A stretch of DNA of 64,000 nucleotides from Radiobacillus kanasensis (GTDB taxonomy: Bacteria; Bacillota; Bacilli; Bacillales; Amphibacillaceae): the NCBI RefSeq assembly GCF_021049245.1, contig NZ_CP088020.1:1184001-1248000 (forward strand). Reading direction: 5' to 3'. Numbering within the stretch: position 1 is the first letter of the stretch; each line of letters opens with the position of its first letter. Shown here in pieces: positions 1 through 11,300 of the stretch. Both the position numbers and the translations under genes were made by a program. The notes under the pieces were generated by a model. That model worked only from the letters and a program-made list of their open reading frames with translations, did not search any database and was not told where the DNA came from.

Positions 1-642
1 CAGTTGGAAGGCAAACTCAAAAAAGAGGCGTATGAAAATGCTGAAGAAAAGTTCCAGCTTGCACGAGTCTTGTCGACGTTTCAATCTGAATTGCTTTTTC
101 AGTATCTCATTTTTCATGGTAAAGAACCAATTCCAAAGTTCATATATAAAGAAATTCTCTATCGTTTCGATGCGAGTATTTCGGTAAAGTTTCTGGACTA
201 TTACGATCAACTTCCAGAAGCTTTTCAAAAAGCAGTGATGGAATGGCTAGGTGAGACAAACACCATTCAGCATTTGCCATTTGTGGAGTCTAAGCTATCG
301 AATGATAAAGTCGAGGTTCGTATTAGTGCTCTGAAAGCAATAGCCTCAATTGGATACGTGAGTGATGTAGATCAGTTAATTCCGTTCGCGGAATCTAAGG
401 TAGAGCCAGAAAGAATTTTGTTTGCTCGAATTGCGAAAAAACTTCAACGCGAGCGTTTGAAAAAGTATATCGTCGAGTTAACGTCAGATCCAAGTTGGTT
501 TGTACGCCAAGCTGCTGGAGAAGCAATTGCCAGTTATCCAGATGCCAACATTCTTTTTTTATACATTCTAGAAAATACAACAGATCCGTTTGCAAAAGAT
601 TTAGCCTTGCAATGGGTCGAGGAGGTGGGCGACAATGGATAA
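1..642 (+). CDS. HEAT-repeat protein, 5'-truncated by the window edge
   Basis: The frame is open to base 1, so the true start lies upstream. The visible 213 residues are mostly helical, with repeated helix pairs of the HEAT/PBS-lyase type (for example VRISALKAIASIGYVSDVDQ and VRQAAGEAIASYPDANI), which usually serve as a protein-binding scaffold. Its last 8 bases overlap the start of the downstream glycosyltransferase, so the two are translationally coupled and probably work together. No catalytic motif is visible. A role as scaffold or regulator of the glycosyltransferase is inferred from the overlap only. Confidence 0.75.
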   Translation, partial: QLEGKLKKEAYENAEEKFQLARVLSTFQSELLFQYLIFHGKEPIPKFIYKEILYRFDASISVKFLDYYDQLPEAFQKAVMEWLGETNTIQHLPFVESKLSNDKVEVRISALKAIASIGYVSDVDQLIPFAESKVEPERILFARIAKKLQRERLKKYIVELTSDPSWFVRQAAGEAIASYPDANILFLYILENTTDPFAKDLALQWVEEVGDNG

Positions 643-2056
643 TTTATTGGAAGGCTTCAGTTCGTATCTTTTGCCTGTAATCGTGTATGGGTTTATCGGA
701 TACATGTCCATCAGTATCTGTGTGTATATCGTTATTTTTGTAGTGTCTGCCATCGATTTAAGAAAAAAGTATAAGTTGAATGAAGAGGATGCCTACGAAG
801 ATTATCTTAATTCAGCAGATACAAAGCCTTTAACGGTCATTGTCCCAGCTTACAATGAGGAAGCAGGGATAATTGGATCTGTGAGATCTTTGTTAAGTAT
901 GAATTATCCGGAATATGAAATTGTCATTGTGAATGATGGAAGTAAGGATCGAACGCTGGAGTTAGTAGTGGAACGGTTTGAAATGAAACCAGTATCGAAG
1001 CCTATTCGCATGAAGCTGCAGACGAAACCAGTCAAACAATTGTACCAATCAGTAGTCTATCCAAATGTCTATTTAATTGATAAAGAAAATGGTGGGAAAG
1101 CCGATAGCTTAAATGCAGGAATTAATGTTTCCCATTACCCATTTATTTGCTCGATAGATGGGGATTCTGTTCTAGATCGAAATTCATTTGTAAAAGTGAT
1201 GAAACCAATCATCGAATCAGATGAACAAGTGATTGCAACAGGTGGTAGTGTACGCGTGGCCAACGGATCTGTTATCCAGCGTGGAGAAATTATGAAAATT
1301 TTCTTACCAAGGTCTCCTCTCGTCGTGATGCAAGTTATTGAATACTTACGTGCTTTTCTTATCGGAAGAAATGGATTAAGTCAATTTAATCTATTATTAA
1401 TCATTTCAGGTGCTTTTGGTGTATTTAATAAACAATGGGTTCTTATGGCAGGGGGGTATCGAACCGATACAGTCGGCGAGGATATGGAGCTAGTTGTAAG
1501 GCTACACCGATTAAATATCGAAAAAAAAGCCAATCGAAAGATCATTTACATTCCAGATCCAGTTTGTTGGACAGAGGTGCCGGAGTCTCTACAAATCTTG
1601 AGACGTCAACGCGCCAGATGGCAAAGAGGGTTATTTGAATCGTTATGGACCCATCGATCTATGTTATTTAATCCGAAATATGGGTTAGTAGGAATGGTGT
1701 CCATGCCCTTTTACCTCATATTTGAGTTGCTTGGTGTATTTGTAGAAGCGATTGGTTATTTAATCATCCCGTTAGGATTCTTGTTTTCATTTATTAATAC
1801 ACCATTTGCGATTTTAATGACAATTTTAACTATTTTATTAGGTTCTTTTTTGTCGGTAGCTTCTGTACTACTGGAGGAGTGGAGCGTAAAAAGATATCCA
1901 TTGCCGAAGGATCTTGTTTCCTTATTTTTCTTTGGCTTAAGCGAAAGCTTTTGGTATCGTCCGATGACGATTGTATGGCGTTTGCAAGGGCTCTGGGAAG
2001 TGTTAAGACGCTCTAAATCATGGGGGGAAATGACTAGAAAAGGGGTATCAGAGTAA
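635..2056 (+). CDS. Membrane family 2 glycosyltransferase (processive polysaccharide synthase type)
   Basis: 473 residues. There is an N-terminal membrane segment (about 10-40), a cytoplasmic GT-A domain beginning at PLTVIVPAYNEEAGI, the nucleotide-sugar motif DGDS, a GEDMELVVRLHR acceptor motif and the RRQRARWQRG signature (Q/RxxRW) of processive enzymes such as cellulose, hyaluronan and poly-GlcNAc synthases. At least three hydrophobic segments follow (about 355-440). The family polymerises sugars and often exports the chain through its own membrane domain. It overlaps the HEAT gene by 8 bp. No PilZ domain is seen, so any c-di-GMP control would need a separate receptor. The product sugar cannot be told from sequence. 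Confidence 0.88.
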   Translation: MDNLLEGFSSYLLPVIVYGFIGYMSISICVYIVIFVVSAIDLRKKYKLNEEDAYEDYLNSADTKPLTVIVPAYNEEAGIIGSVRSLLSMNYPEYEIVIVNDGSKDRTLELVVERFEMKPVSKPIRMKLQTKPVKQLYQSVVYPNVYLIDKENGGKADSLNAGINVSHYPFICSIDGDSVLDRNSFVKVMKPIIESDEQVIATGGSVRVANGSVIQRGEIMKIFLPRSPLVVMQVIEYLRAFLIGRNGLSQFNLLLIISGAFGVFNKQWVLMAGGYRTDTVGEDMELVVRLHRLNIEKKANRKIIYIPDPVCWTEVPESLQILRRQRARWQRGLFESLWTHRSMLFNPKYGLVGMVSMPFYLIFELLGVFVEAIGYLIIPLGFLFSFINTPFAILMTILTILLGSFLSVASVLLEEWSVKRYPLPKDLVSLFFFGLSESFWYRPMTIVWRLQGLWEVLRRSKSWGEMTRKGVSE

Positions 2057-2198
2057 GAAGGATGCTGGAATATAACTATAATTTTCCAATCTAAGGAAGT
2101 TACAGAATAAAAGGCTTAGACTGTGTCAATTGGTTGGATCTCGATTCATAGTTGCTATAAATTGCGACATAAGGGGTGAACCTATATGCCAGCGCTCC

Positions 2199-2308
2199 GG
2201 CAGAATACTCCGCTTTCCGCGGGCACGGCCTCAATCTCCTCGGAAGAAACCCACTTCCTGCGGGGCTTTCACCTCGTGCTGTTCCCGCAGGAGTCTCCGT
2301 ATTCTGCC
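2199..2308 (-). repeat. Palindromic intergenic repeat, copy 1
   Basis: GC-rich element bounded by the 9-bp inverted pair ggcagaata (2199-2207) and tattctgcc (2300-2308). Read on the minus strand it contains ctcctgcgggaacagcacga, then ccccgcagga, then gccgtgcccgcggaaagcg. The same core blocks occur in copy 2 at 2591-2738 on the opposite strand. Elements with this core are, to my recollection, common between genes of Bacillaceae. Short frames inside it are not genes. Confidence 0.8.
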
Positions 2309-2590
2309 TACGCTCAGGTATGGTTTTCTGAAATTAATGTAGAGCATTGCTAGAATAAAACAAGTTGATTGTGATCATTCAGTCGCTATTTTTATAAAAG
2401 TGACAGTATGATAGGGCGCTGACATTCAGTCCTTTATAATTACGGAAACGCAACGACAAGTGTTCCTTAAGCTCGAATAAAAGAACAGATGCCCTATACA
2501 TGTCTAAAATAGGGTGAAAAGTTACAGTAGACAGTTGTCCCATCTGGCTATAACCTTCCTAGCAGGACCAATAAATAATTGTCTACCGCG

Positions 2591-2738
2591 TACAGTATGT
2601 TGATTGGAGTGGAGGGTAATCGACTCCTGCGGGAACAGCACGAGTTGAAGACCCCGCAGAAAAGCGAATTTTGCTTTTTGAGGAGGCTGAGACCGTGCCC
2701 GCGGAAAGCGATTACCCGCAACGGAAATCAGCATCGTA
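2591..2738 (+). repeat. Palindromic intergenic repeat, copy 2 (inverted relative to copy 1)
   Basis: Contains ctcctgcgggaacagcacga (2622-2641), ccccgcag, and ccgtgcccgcggaaagcgat, matching copy 1 read on the other strand. Its outer arms form an imperfect palindrome: tacagtatgttgattg on the left answers caatcagcatcgta-like sequence on the right, with gggtaatcg/cgattaccc further in. The transcript would fold into a long hairpin. The rest of the gene-free stretch 2057-3041 shows no credible gene. Confidence 0.8.
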
Positions 2739-2942
2739 CTCACACCGAGCAGTCACAAAACCGATGGTTTTATAGCACCTTTTACTATTTCGTTATGTCG
2801 CAGCCTTAAGTATTAAAACTCATTCCATTCATCCGTCATTGTTCTTACAAGTGGTTTGAAATCCTGCGAATAAGCGAGCATTTGTGAGTAAATCAAATCT
2901 AACTGAGGGAGTCTATATCTTTTCAGACAAAATCACACAAAA

Positions 2943-3003
2943 GAAAAATCCGAACTGATTCGAATTCTAATGAAAGAGTATCGAACCATAGTTCGGATTT
3001 TAT
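2943..3003 (-). terminator. Long hairpin after the glycosidase-like gene
   Basis: aaaatccgaact (about 2946-2957) pairs with agttcggatttt (about 2990-3001), with a further gattcgaa/ttcgaacc inner stem. On the minus strand it ends in a T-rich run, so it probably terminates the glycosidase-like gene. Confidence 0.6.
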
Positions 3004-3041
3004 GATTGACTAAAATATATTTGTCCCGATTTTATTCGGTG

Positions 3042-6000
3042 TTAATTAATTCCTTCAAACAAATCTTGCAGGATATAATACGATTGTTTCAATCGAGGAT
3101 TGGAGGTTGGTTGATTCCATTCCTTCCAGCTATACGTAGTAAAGGATAGCTCGTTTTTCTGTTTAGTTGCTGGTAAACGTACCTGCTTTCCATCGATTGT
3201 GCTGACAAAACTGAAGGATATTCCTTCTATAGTGTCAGAGCTTGTTAACCCGTCTTTCCATACATCCCCTAAAACTTCTCGTTTACTAGGATCCTTGAAA
3301 TTTAACAATAGCCATGGAAGGCGAAGTTCTAAGACTCCGGTTTTAGGATTATAGGAATAATCGGTTAAGGAATTGTAGTCCTCTGATTCAGGATTTCCAT
3401 TTCCCTTTTGAAGCAGTCCCGTTACGTACGATTCGAATGGGATTTTTTCTCCTGTTGCAGGGATCGTTAATCCTTTATTAAGTGCTAGCCGAATGTCGTT
3501 ATATTTCCCGCTGTTCTTCATAGGAATTTCCGATTGATTGATAAAATTGTGATACTGGAAGTAGAACGGATCATAATAACTGTCTACTACTACTTTTGAT
3601 TCCTCTTGACTAAGCTTTACGATGAAGTCGATTCCTTCCGTTGAAGCTAAAGAAGAATCAAAGGGGACCGTAGTATTTCCTTGATTGTTCTTTGTTTGAA
3701 GAAGTAAATAGCTTTCCGGTAAATCTTTTACATAGTTTGAGTCGAATTGAATAGCTGCATATACATATTGTTCATCATGATTGATTTGGAAGAACTGCAC
3801 TCCTGGTTGTTCGGAATTAACCTGTAGAGTGTTCTTCAGTTTTTTCCAGTCAGATAGTTTACCATCTACTTTCACCTTCAACGGATCAAAGCTCAACAAT
3901 CCAAAGTGTTGTTCGTTCGTTTGGGCATTGGACCAAAAAGGTCTACGATCAGGATTATCTAATTCAGCGGTATTCCAAGTCCGCTTAAACCACTCATCCT
4001 GCCAAGTAAAGACAAGCCCGCCCATGTAATCTTCCTTCATGATATCCTCAAAAAGATGGGCGTTAATCTCCCCTTGTGCTTTCTCTGAATGTCCGCCTTG
4101 ATTCCATCCATAAGGATTCGTATGTGTTATACCTCGACTAGACGGTACACCAAACTCGGCAACTAGAACAGGCATGTCATGAGCTTGTCTTAAGTCATGA
4201 AGATAACCGGCGTACGCATTTTTTTCTCCACGATGATCCACATAGTTTAAATAATCCGGGGTGTGATTTAAAAAGTCCGGATAGTATGGGTAGACGTGAT
4301 AGGAAGCAAACAGACCTGGTTCATAATCATCAACAGCTTTAATATGATTTGGATCAACTCCAACAAGATCCTCTTGCTCTAAAGGTTCATAAGGGTGCTC
4401 CAACAGGTCTGTTGTAACCCAATTTGTAAAGCTTAATGGACGTTGCCACTGGTACGTTTCTTGTTCGTAAGTTGCTGTGTAGTCCATCATCGACGCTAAC
4501 CAATATTCAAAAGGAGTAGCATTCTCCGTATAGATAACTTCGCCTTTGTACTGTCCGTTCCCAGAATGGACTTGATTTGTGTTTTCTACCATATAAGGGT
4601 ACCACTCAATACCAAGTACGTACCCAGAAACATACTCCGATATATCCGCGTCGTAGATTCCACTCGCATGACCAGGCCGCTCCGGTAATGTCACGTTTCC
4701 GTGCAATACATCAATGGTGTTTTTAATATTTTCCTTAAATACATTAGTATTTTCAGCAGTGAAGGAATCTAGGCTCTCTTCTAAAGGTGCTTCCTCCGCC
4801 CAAACACCATGTAAGAGGTAAATAGGATTTTCTACTTGCTGATTGAACCTTTCTAATGCTCGGTAAAAATCTGGAGGTTGAATCGTGTACACACGAATCG
4901 TGTTGGCGTTCATGGCATGTATTTGTTCAAACCATGTGTAATACTCTGATTCTGTTATGGCAGCTTCGCCAGGGAAGGTGCCCGGTTTCGCCATTCCTAT
5001 ATTGACCCCTTTAATCGTAATCGGCTTCCAGCTTCCATCTTGATAGAGTTCCATTTTTTCATCGTTTAAACGGGCCATCAGACTGATATTTCCCATCTGA
5101 GCGACGGCTGGTTCCTTTTCGTTTTCTATTGTAATTGGTTCAGCTAATAAAGACTTCATCAGTGGTACATAGGTTTTCCAGAAAAAATTCTTTTCATTAT
5201 CTTGCAGGAAGCTGTATAACACTTTCATAAAGCTAGGCAAGCCGCTATATTGATGAAATGGTGGAACAGTGGACGTATCTACAAAATCTCCAGCGAAATA
5301 ATAAGTAGCTGACTGTCCATATTGAGCCCGTATAATAGCAGGAAATGATTCTGGTATTCCGATTTCTTCAAGCTTTTTTGCATGTTCTTTTGATAGGTTT
5401 AATTGATAAGAAGCGAGTACCTCTCCTGCGGTAGGCTCATTTATGTCAAACCAATACCCGTAAGGAACACTCTTTTCCATCCCGGTTATTTCTGTTCCTT
5501 TTTCGTCAAAAGTGAAGGTAATTCCATCTTCGTAATTTTCTTGTTCATCTTCTAAAACAAAAATACGTCCATCTTCATGTGAAAAAATGTATCCATCCTT
5601 TTTAAAGGACCATGTTTCGCCTGTTTGCTTCTCATAAGCTTGTACCGCCCAATCAGGTAGTTCATTTTCATTATTCAAATTGAGCGTTGAAAAGTACCTG
5701 CCAATCCAACCAGACCAATGTAGACCAAGAATACTAGAGATCGATTCCCTAGTTTCCTTTGTTGTTGGGGAAGCAAAGCTGTTGAATTCCATGAAAAGTT
5801 TCATTGGTTTTTCCTTTAAAGAAGAAGCGATAATCGTAACCTCATCATTCGATAAGCCACCTGTTACTTTCTCACTAGTACGCTGCTCCTGCTCTTCATA
5901 GATTCCGTACGTATCCGATATATAAAGTATATTGCTCTTTTTTACTTGTTCCTGTAGGAGATCTAAATGATCCTCCTGTTTGTTGTCCGGATGGTATCCG

Positions 6001-6227
6001 TAGTAATCTTGTACACTTATTTCACTACCATTGGTATCAGAATACTTTAAATGGTTAAGTAACCAGGTTATGCCATGGTGTTCACGATAGGTTTCTGACG
6101 GCACAGTTTTGTCGATAATAGTAACAATAGAACTCTCCTTATTGGAAAACATCCAAATAAGGAAAGGTAGTAGTAAAATAGCTACAAAACCACATATAAT
6201 AAGCACTGTTTTTTTCAAACGTATCAC
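3042..6227 (-). CDS. Membrane-anchored glycoside hydrolase-like protein with C-terminal carbohydrate-binding-like domain
   Basis: 1061 residues. A basic start and one hydrophobic segment (about 7-27) form an uncleaved signal anchor, placing the body outside the cell. The middle part (about 400-780) looks like a TIM-barrel glycosidase of the GH-A type: it has [20 protein letters not shown], a candidate acid/base glutamate in VLGIEWYP and a candidate nucleophile in [11 protein letters not shown], followed by [18 protein letters not shown]. The C-terminal part begins [13 protein letters not shown], typical of CBM9/DOMON-like sugar-binding folds. It converges on the glycosyltransferase and diverges from the phosphorelay genes. 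Cleavage or release of the polysaccharide made next door is inferred. The exact GH family is not assigned. Confidence 0.65.
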
Positions 6228-6383
6228 TCATTTTCTCTTAAAATAGATTACGTCTGATGATACCATAAACATAAAAGGAATACAGAAAGATTTTTCAATG
6301 AATATCAAGAAAAATTTGGATGATGGAGATGATCTTTATAATCATTCAAAACACGAGTAACCACCATCTAGGAGTGAAGCTTT

Positions 6384-7985
6384 TTGAAGAAATATCAAGA
6401 CATGTTTGTACACAAATATCGCTCGATTTTAGATACATGGGAAGAGAAAGAAACCGTTAATAATCAGGATATATATCGTTTTCTGCATTCGATTAAAGGA
6501 ACAGCCTCTTCAATTGGGTTCGAAAATCTCACGGAATTAGCGATAAAGCTATTAGAGAGAATCGATACAGAGGCCGAGCATGATTGGAAGGAGCAAGATT
6601 GGAGAACTTTTGTTCAGCCAATTGCCCTCTTACTAAATGCTGATATAAAAGAAGAGAAGCAAGAATTGAAAACATTAAAAGGTTCACAGTATGCCATTTT
6701 AATTATTGATGATGACATGGAAGTGGTGAATAAGTGGAGAGAGCAATTCGAGGAAAAGGGGATCATGGTACTCATTGCCATGGATGTAAAACGGGCAATA
6801 AAAATATTCTATGATATGCAACCGGAAATGATCATTATTGGGCTAAAGTTTACGAATATCATTCGTTTAATGGACAACATATCAAAGGTCGCTTTAAGTA
6901 CCTTTACTCCTGTAATGGGAGCGGGTGAATTTACAGATTCCGAGAAAATTCAATTATATAAAGCCGGCGTACAAGACCATTTTACAAAATCTGTTCGTTT
7001 TTCTGTGTTATATGCCTTGATTGAAAATCGGTTGAATTTCCGCAAGCTGCTAAAGTCACAGATTATGGTGGACGAATTAACCAATGCATATAATCGGACA
7101 TTTTTACATGATATGTGGAGTCATCACACAGACCTCTATGAAAGTAAAAACCAGCCTTTTACGATTGCATTGTTAGATTTAGACAACTTTAAAGAAGTAA
7201 ACGATAAGCACGGACACAATTTTGGGGATGTAGTCCTCAAAGAGTTTTCCAATCTGATACTGGATGAAAAAAGAAATCAAGATTATTTCATACGTTATGG
7301 TGGGGAAGAGTTTATCTTATTCCTTCCGGGAACCACAGAAGAACAAGGTGCTAAGTTAGTGAATGACTTACTAGATAAATTTAAAAAACTTCCTTTTACC
7401 AATGACAAGAATGAAACCTTGTATATTAGCTTTACCGCGGGCGTATCAGAATACAGTTCTCAGGATCGTGTGTTGGAGGACTTAGTTAAGAAAAGCGATG
7501 ACGCTTTATACCATGGAAAAGAGTCAGGGAAAGGACAAGTACAAATCTATCATTCAAATATAAACCTACGTTCGTTTAAGGAAGACCATAAGGTTTTAAA
7601 AATTGGGATCGTGGATGATGACCGAATTATTCAACGGATGCTAAGTGATCAACTATCTCGCATGGCTTTGGCGGATTACCATGTCGAAGTAAAAACGTTT
7701 CGAGAAGGAGAAACCTTTATTGAGTCGGATTGGTATAAGCATCCAGGCAAATATGTCATTTTATTGGATGGAATTATGCCAAGAATGGATGGGATTGAAG
7801 TCTTACGCAAGCTTAGAAGCTCTAGGAATGATCAAAACATGGCTATTATTATGCTGACAGGAAGGCAAAAAGACAGTGATATTGTCCAAGCACTCGAATT
7901 AGGTGCTGATGATTACATTACGAAGCCATTTAGTTTAAAACAATTAGAAGCAAGAATAAGACGGATTGTAAATCGGATGTTCTAA
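6384..7985 (+). CDS. HPt-receiver-GGDEF-receiver diguanylate cyclase
   Basis: 533 residues, TTG start preceded by aggagtg. Domain order: HPt (1-90) with phosphorylatable His35 in HSIKGTASSIGF; a receiver-like domain (about 110-225) beginning ILIIDDD; GGDEF (about 230-390) with GGEEF at 306-310 and the inhibitory-site motif RNQD at 297-300, exactly five residues upstream; and a C-terminal receiver (about 405-530) with acceptor Asp462 in LLDGIMPRMDG. The GGDEF domain should make c-di-GMP with product inhibition. The first receiver has Gly where the acceptor Asp should be (IIIGLKF), so it is probably a structural relic. It lies 15 bp before the lone receiver gene in one operon. No DNA-binding domain is present. 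Confidence 0.88.
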   Translation: MKKYQDMFVHKYRSILDTWEEKETVNNQDIYRFLHSIKGTASSIGFENLTELAIKLLERIDTEAEHDWKEQDWRTFVQPIALLLNADIKEEKQELKTLKGSQYAILIIDDDMEVVNKWREQFEEKGIMVLIAMDVKRAIKIFYDMQPEMIIIGLKFTNIIRLMDNISKVALSTFTPVMGAGEFTDSEKIQLYKAGVQDHFTKSVRFSVLYALIENRLNFRKLLKSQIMVDELTNAYNRTFLHDMWSHHTDLYESKNQPFTIALLDLDNFKEVNDKHGHNFGDVVLKEFSNLILDEKRNQDYFIRYGGEEFILFLPGTTEEQGAKLVNDLLDKFKKLPFTNDKNETLYISFTAGVSEYSSQDRVLEDLVKKSDDALYHGKESGKGQVQIYHSNINLRSFKEDHKVLKIGIVDDDRIIQRMLSDQLSRMALADYHVEVKTFREGETFIESDWYKHPGKYVILLDGIMPRMDGIEVLRKLRSSRNDQNMAIIMLTGRQKDSDIVQALELGADDYITKPFSLKQLEARIRRIVNRMF

Positions 7986-8000
7986 GGAAGGAGCATTTAC

Positions 8001-8363
8001 ATGGCAAAGATATTAATAGCTGATGATGAAGAAGTTTTACGGCTGCTAATCTGTGATACGTTAGAAGATGAAGGACATCTGGTCGTCCAAGCAGTAGATG
8101 GGATAGATGCTTTGGACAAAATTCACGAGGACACGTATGACTTAGTTATTTTGGATTTTATGATGCCAGGATTATCTGGGGTAGAGGTAGCAAGGAAGCT
8201 TGATGAAGAGTGGAAAAAGGAAACGCCGATACTAATGCTTACCGCAAAAACCCAACAAGCAGATATGGAAGAAACTAAAGCGGCTGGTATTCCTTTTTTC
8301 ATGTCTAAACCTTTCAGTCCTGCTGAGTTGGCTTTACTAGTGGAGGATATTCTCCATGCTTAA
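8001..8363 (+). CDS. Stand-alone receiver protein (CheY-like)
   Basis: 120 residues forming one receiver domain: acidic pair in IADDEE, acceptor Asp in VILDFMMPG, Thr in MLTAKT, Lys in MSKPFSP. There is no output domain. Its last 8 bases overlap the histidine kinase start, so the two are coupled. The preceding spacer carries aaggaggag-type ribosome binding sequence. Likely a shuttle in the phosphorelay between the kinase and the HPt domain of the cyclase, or an output by protein contact. The order of transfer is inferred. Confidence 0.88.
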   Translation: MAKILIADDEEVLRLLICDTLEDEGHLVVQAVDGIDALDKIHEDTYDLVILDFMMPGLSGVEVARKLDEEWKKETPILMLTAKTQQADMEETKAAGIPFFMSKPFSPAELALLVEDILHA

Positions 8364-11300
8364 GTTTTTTAAGAAATCAATTCGCTTACAGTTTTTATTT
8401 ATTATTATGGTAACACTAATCATCGCCTTTATTGGTCTATCCGCGATATTTAGTTTTCAAAGTGTAGTCAAAAGCAGCTATGTGGAAGATAGAGAAGTCT
8501 TAAGTACTAAACGCGATCTCATTCACGATATGGAAGAGAGCTATAACAAATTAGTCCTGCATGTTCGTGGCTATGTGGCTTTCCATAATGAGGATGAATT
8601 AAGGCTTGCTGAACTATATGTGAAAAATTTGAAAGAAGACTTATATGAGTTTGAACAGTTGAATCTTAATGAAAAGGAATACAATATAGTAAGTCAATTT
8701 GAGATATTTCTTAATACGTATTGGGAGCAATGGTTACCGGAAGCAAAGCCAATCGTGGAAGCGGGAAATTACGAAGGATTAAAAGCATTTAGTAGTACCA
8801 ATTCTACCACGACATTAGTGAATGACTTAATTCAAAACTTAGAACAAATTTCTGAGCAGTTAAATAGTGAGTTGAAGCAAATTAATCAGGAATTTCTGGA
8901 TTGGTTAAACTTAATTTCCTTATCTCTTGTTCTTTATCTTATTGTGATCTTCCTCGTATTAAGTATTGCAGCAAGACGGTTAACGTTAACAATTGGAAAC
9001 CCTCTTCATGAACTATCTGAGGCGGCATCGTTAATTGCAAAAGGAGAAAACACTCAAATAAGTGTATTAAAACGTGCAGATGAATTGGGGACACTCTCTC
9101 AAAGTTTTGCCGATATGGTTGAAAAGATTAAAGATCGGGAGTCTAATTTATCTACTCAAAATGAGCGACTGATCCAGCAAAGGGAACAGTTGGAGCTCTA
9201 TGTAAATGATTTGAAAAACCTTAACCTTGCACTAAACGAGTCTTCGATTGTTGCGATTACAGATGCAAAAGGAAAATTTTTATCTGTTAACCAAAAGTTC
9301 TGTGATATCTCGAAATTTTCGGAAAAAGAACTGATAGGAGAACACTACTTACGACTGTCTGTCCCGGACCAAAAAGATACAATAACTGATATAGACACAC
9401 AAATGGAAGATGGACGGATTTGGAGTGGCGAGTTAAAAAATCAACGTAAAGATGGCTCCATCTATTGGGTGTATGCAACGATTGTTCCTTATTTTGATGA
9501 AAATAGAAGGATCCAACAATTTGTTTCGATCCAACAGGAAATTACGGCTATTAAAGAACATCAAGTTCAATTAGAAGCATCCATCCATGAACATGAAAAA
9601 ACAAAGGAAACGTTACAAAGGTTCAATCAACTGAACCATGCTTTATCTACAACCTACAAAAAACAAGAATTAGTGGAGGAAGTATTAGACCATATTGCTT
9701 CCATTTATAAAATTGATAAAGGGATATTATTTTTACATCAGTCAGATGAGTACTCTGGTATAGGAATAAGTAAAAACGAGGAACACGAATTTAAACGTTC
9801 CTTCCAGATTGTAACGAATAGATTACAATCTAATCCAATCACTTATACGACTGAACGAAAAACTGAAAAGGAAGCTACAGGCTATCATACGAATACAACT
9901 AGTTATGATTTGCATGCACCGATTACGAACTCAGCAGAAGAACTAATGGCCGTTTTAATCATCACTCGAATAGATCACCCATTTGATGAAAAGGAAATCC
10001 TAGAAATTGATGGGATTCTTAAACGAATCGCGCTCTCCTTAGAACGTATAGAGTTTTTTGAGCAGACAGAAAACAATAGACAACTAAATCAGGATATTAT
10101 TGATAATATTAATGAAGGGATTCAATTCGTGAATCAAGAAGGATGTCTCATCCACTATAACCAAAAATGGTTGGATTTCTTCGCAATAGGTCATGTCCCT
10201 GACTCTATTTCCTTATATCAATATGAAACATGGTCTGCTTGTTCTTTAGAACACGTCCATGAAAAGGAAAAGCTAGAGAAGTTTATGAAGGAAGCCATCT
10301 TTGAGGAGGACAATCAGGAGGTTACCTACCAATTTGAAGTTGAAAATTCTCACAGTCGGGTCTTAGTCGTGTATGCCGAAGCGGTTTATCATGCAGGTCA
10401 ACGAATGGGAACGCTATTTGTATATAGAGATATTACTGCTGAATATGAAGTAGACCAAATGAAATCCAACTTAGTAAGTACGGTGAGCCATGAGTTACGA
10501 ACACCACTAGCTTCCGTATTAGGCTACACGGAGCTTATGATTAACAAGGAATTAAAGCCAGAACGTCAAGAAAGATATCTAAAAACGATTCATAAAGAGG
10601 CACAAAGGTTAACAAGCCTTATTAACGATTTCTTAGACTTGCAAAGAATGGAAGCAGGCCGTCAAGAATACGTGATGAAAAAGGTGGATATGGTGCAGCT
10701 TGCTTCAGATGTAGTAAATAGCTTTGAAGCGAAACGAAAGAGCCATCCTATTACGATAAAAAATCCGAGTCAATCTGCCTTTGTAATGGCTGATGCTAGA
10801 AGTATGACCCAGCTATATAACAACTTGATTGGAAATGCGATTAAGTTTTCTCCAGACGGAGGAGATATCGTAATTTCCTTTAATACAAGTGACGATCAGC
10901 TGTTTATTCATATTTCCGATAACGGGATAGGAATCCCAGATCATGAAATCAACCGTTTATTTACGAAGTTTCACCGGATAGATCATTCCGATCAGCGTAA
11001 GATTGGTGGAACAGGCTTGGGGTTAGCAATCTGTAAAGAAATAGTGGATGCTCATAATGGGAAAATTACCGTTCGTTCAGAAGTTGAAATCGGAAGCGTC
11101 TTTACTATTATTTTACCTTTAACTCAACCAGAGAGTCAGGTGGAGACAGAACAAGATAATACACTACCTGAAGTTATCTTAGTTGAGGATGATAGAAGCT
11201 TATCACGTTTATTAGAGGATGAGTTGCAGGACACCGGATTCTGTGTTCGCACCTTTGCATCAGGTAAGAAAGTACAGGAGAAGATGGAGCAGCTTGCTCC

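Noticed and set aside
2130-2809. Short frames on both strands after the glycosyltransferase
   Set aside because: They run through the two palindromic repeats and have repeat-derived composition.
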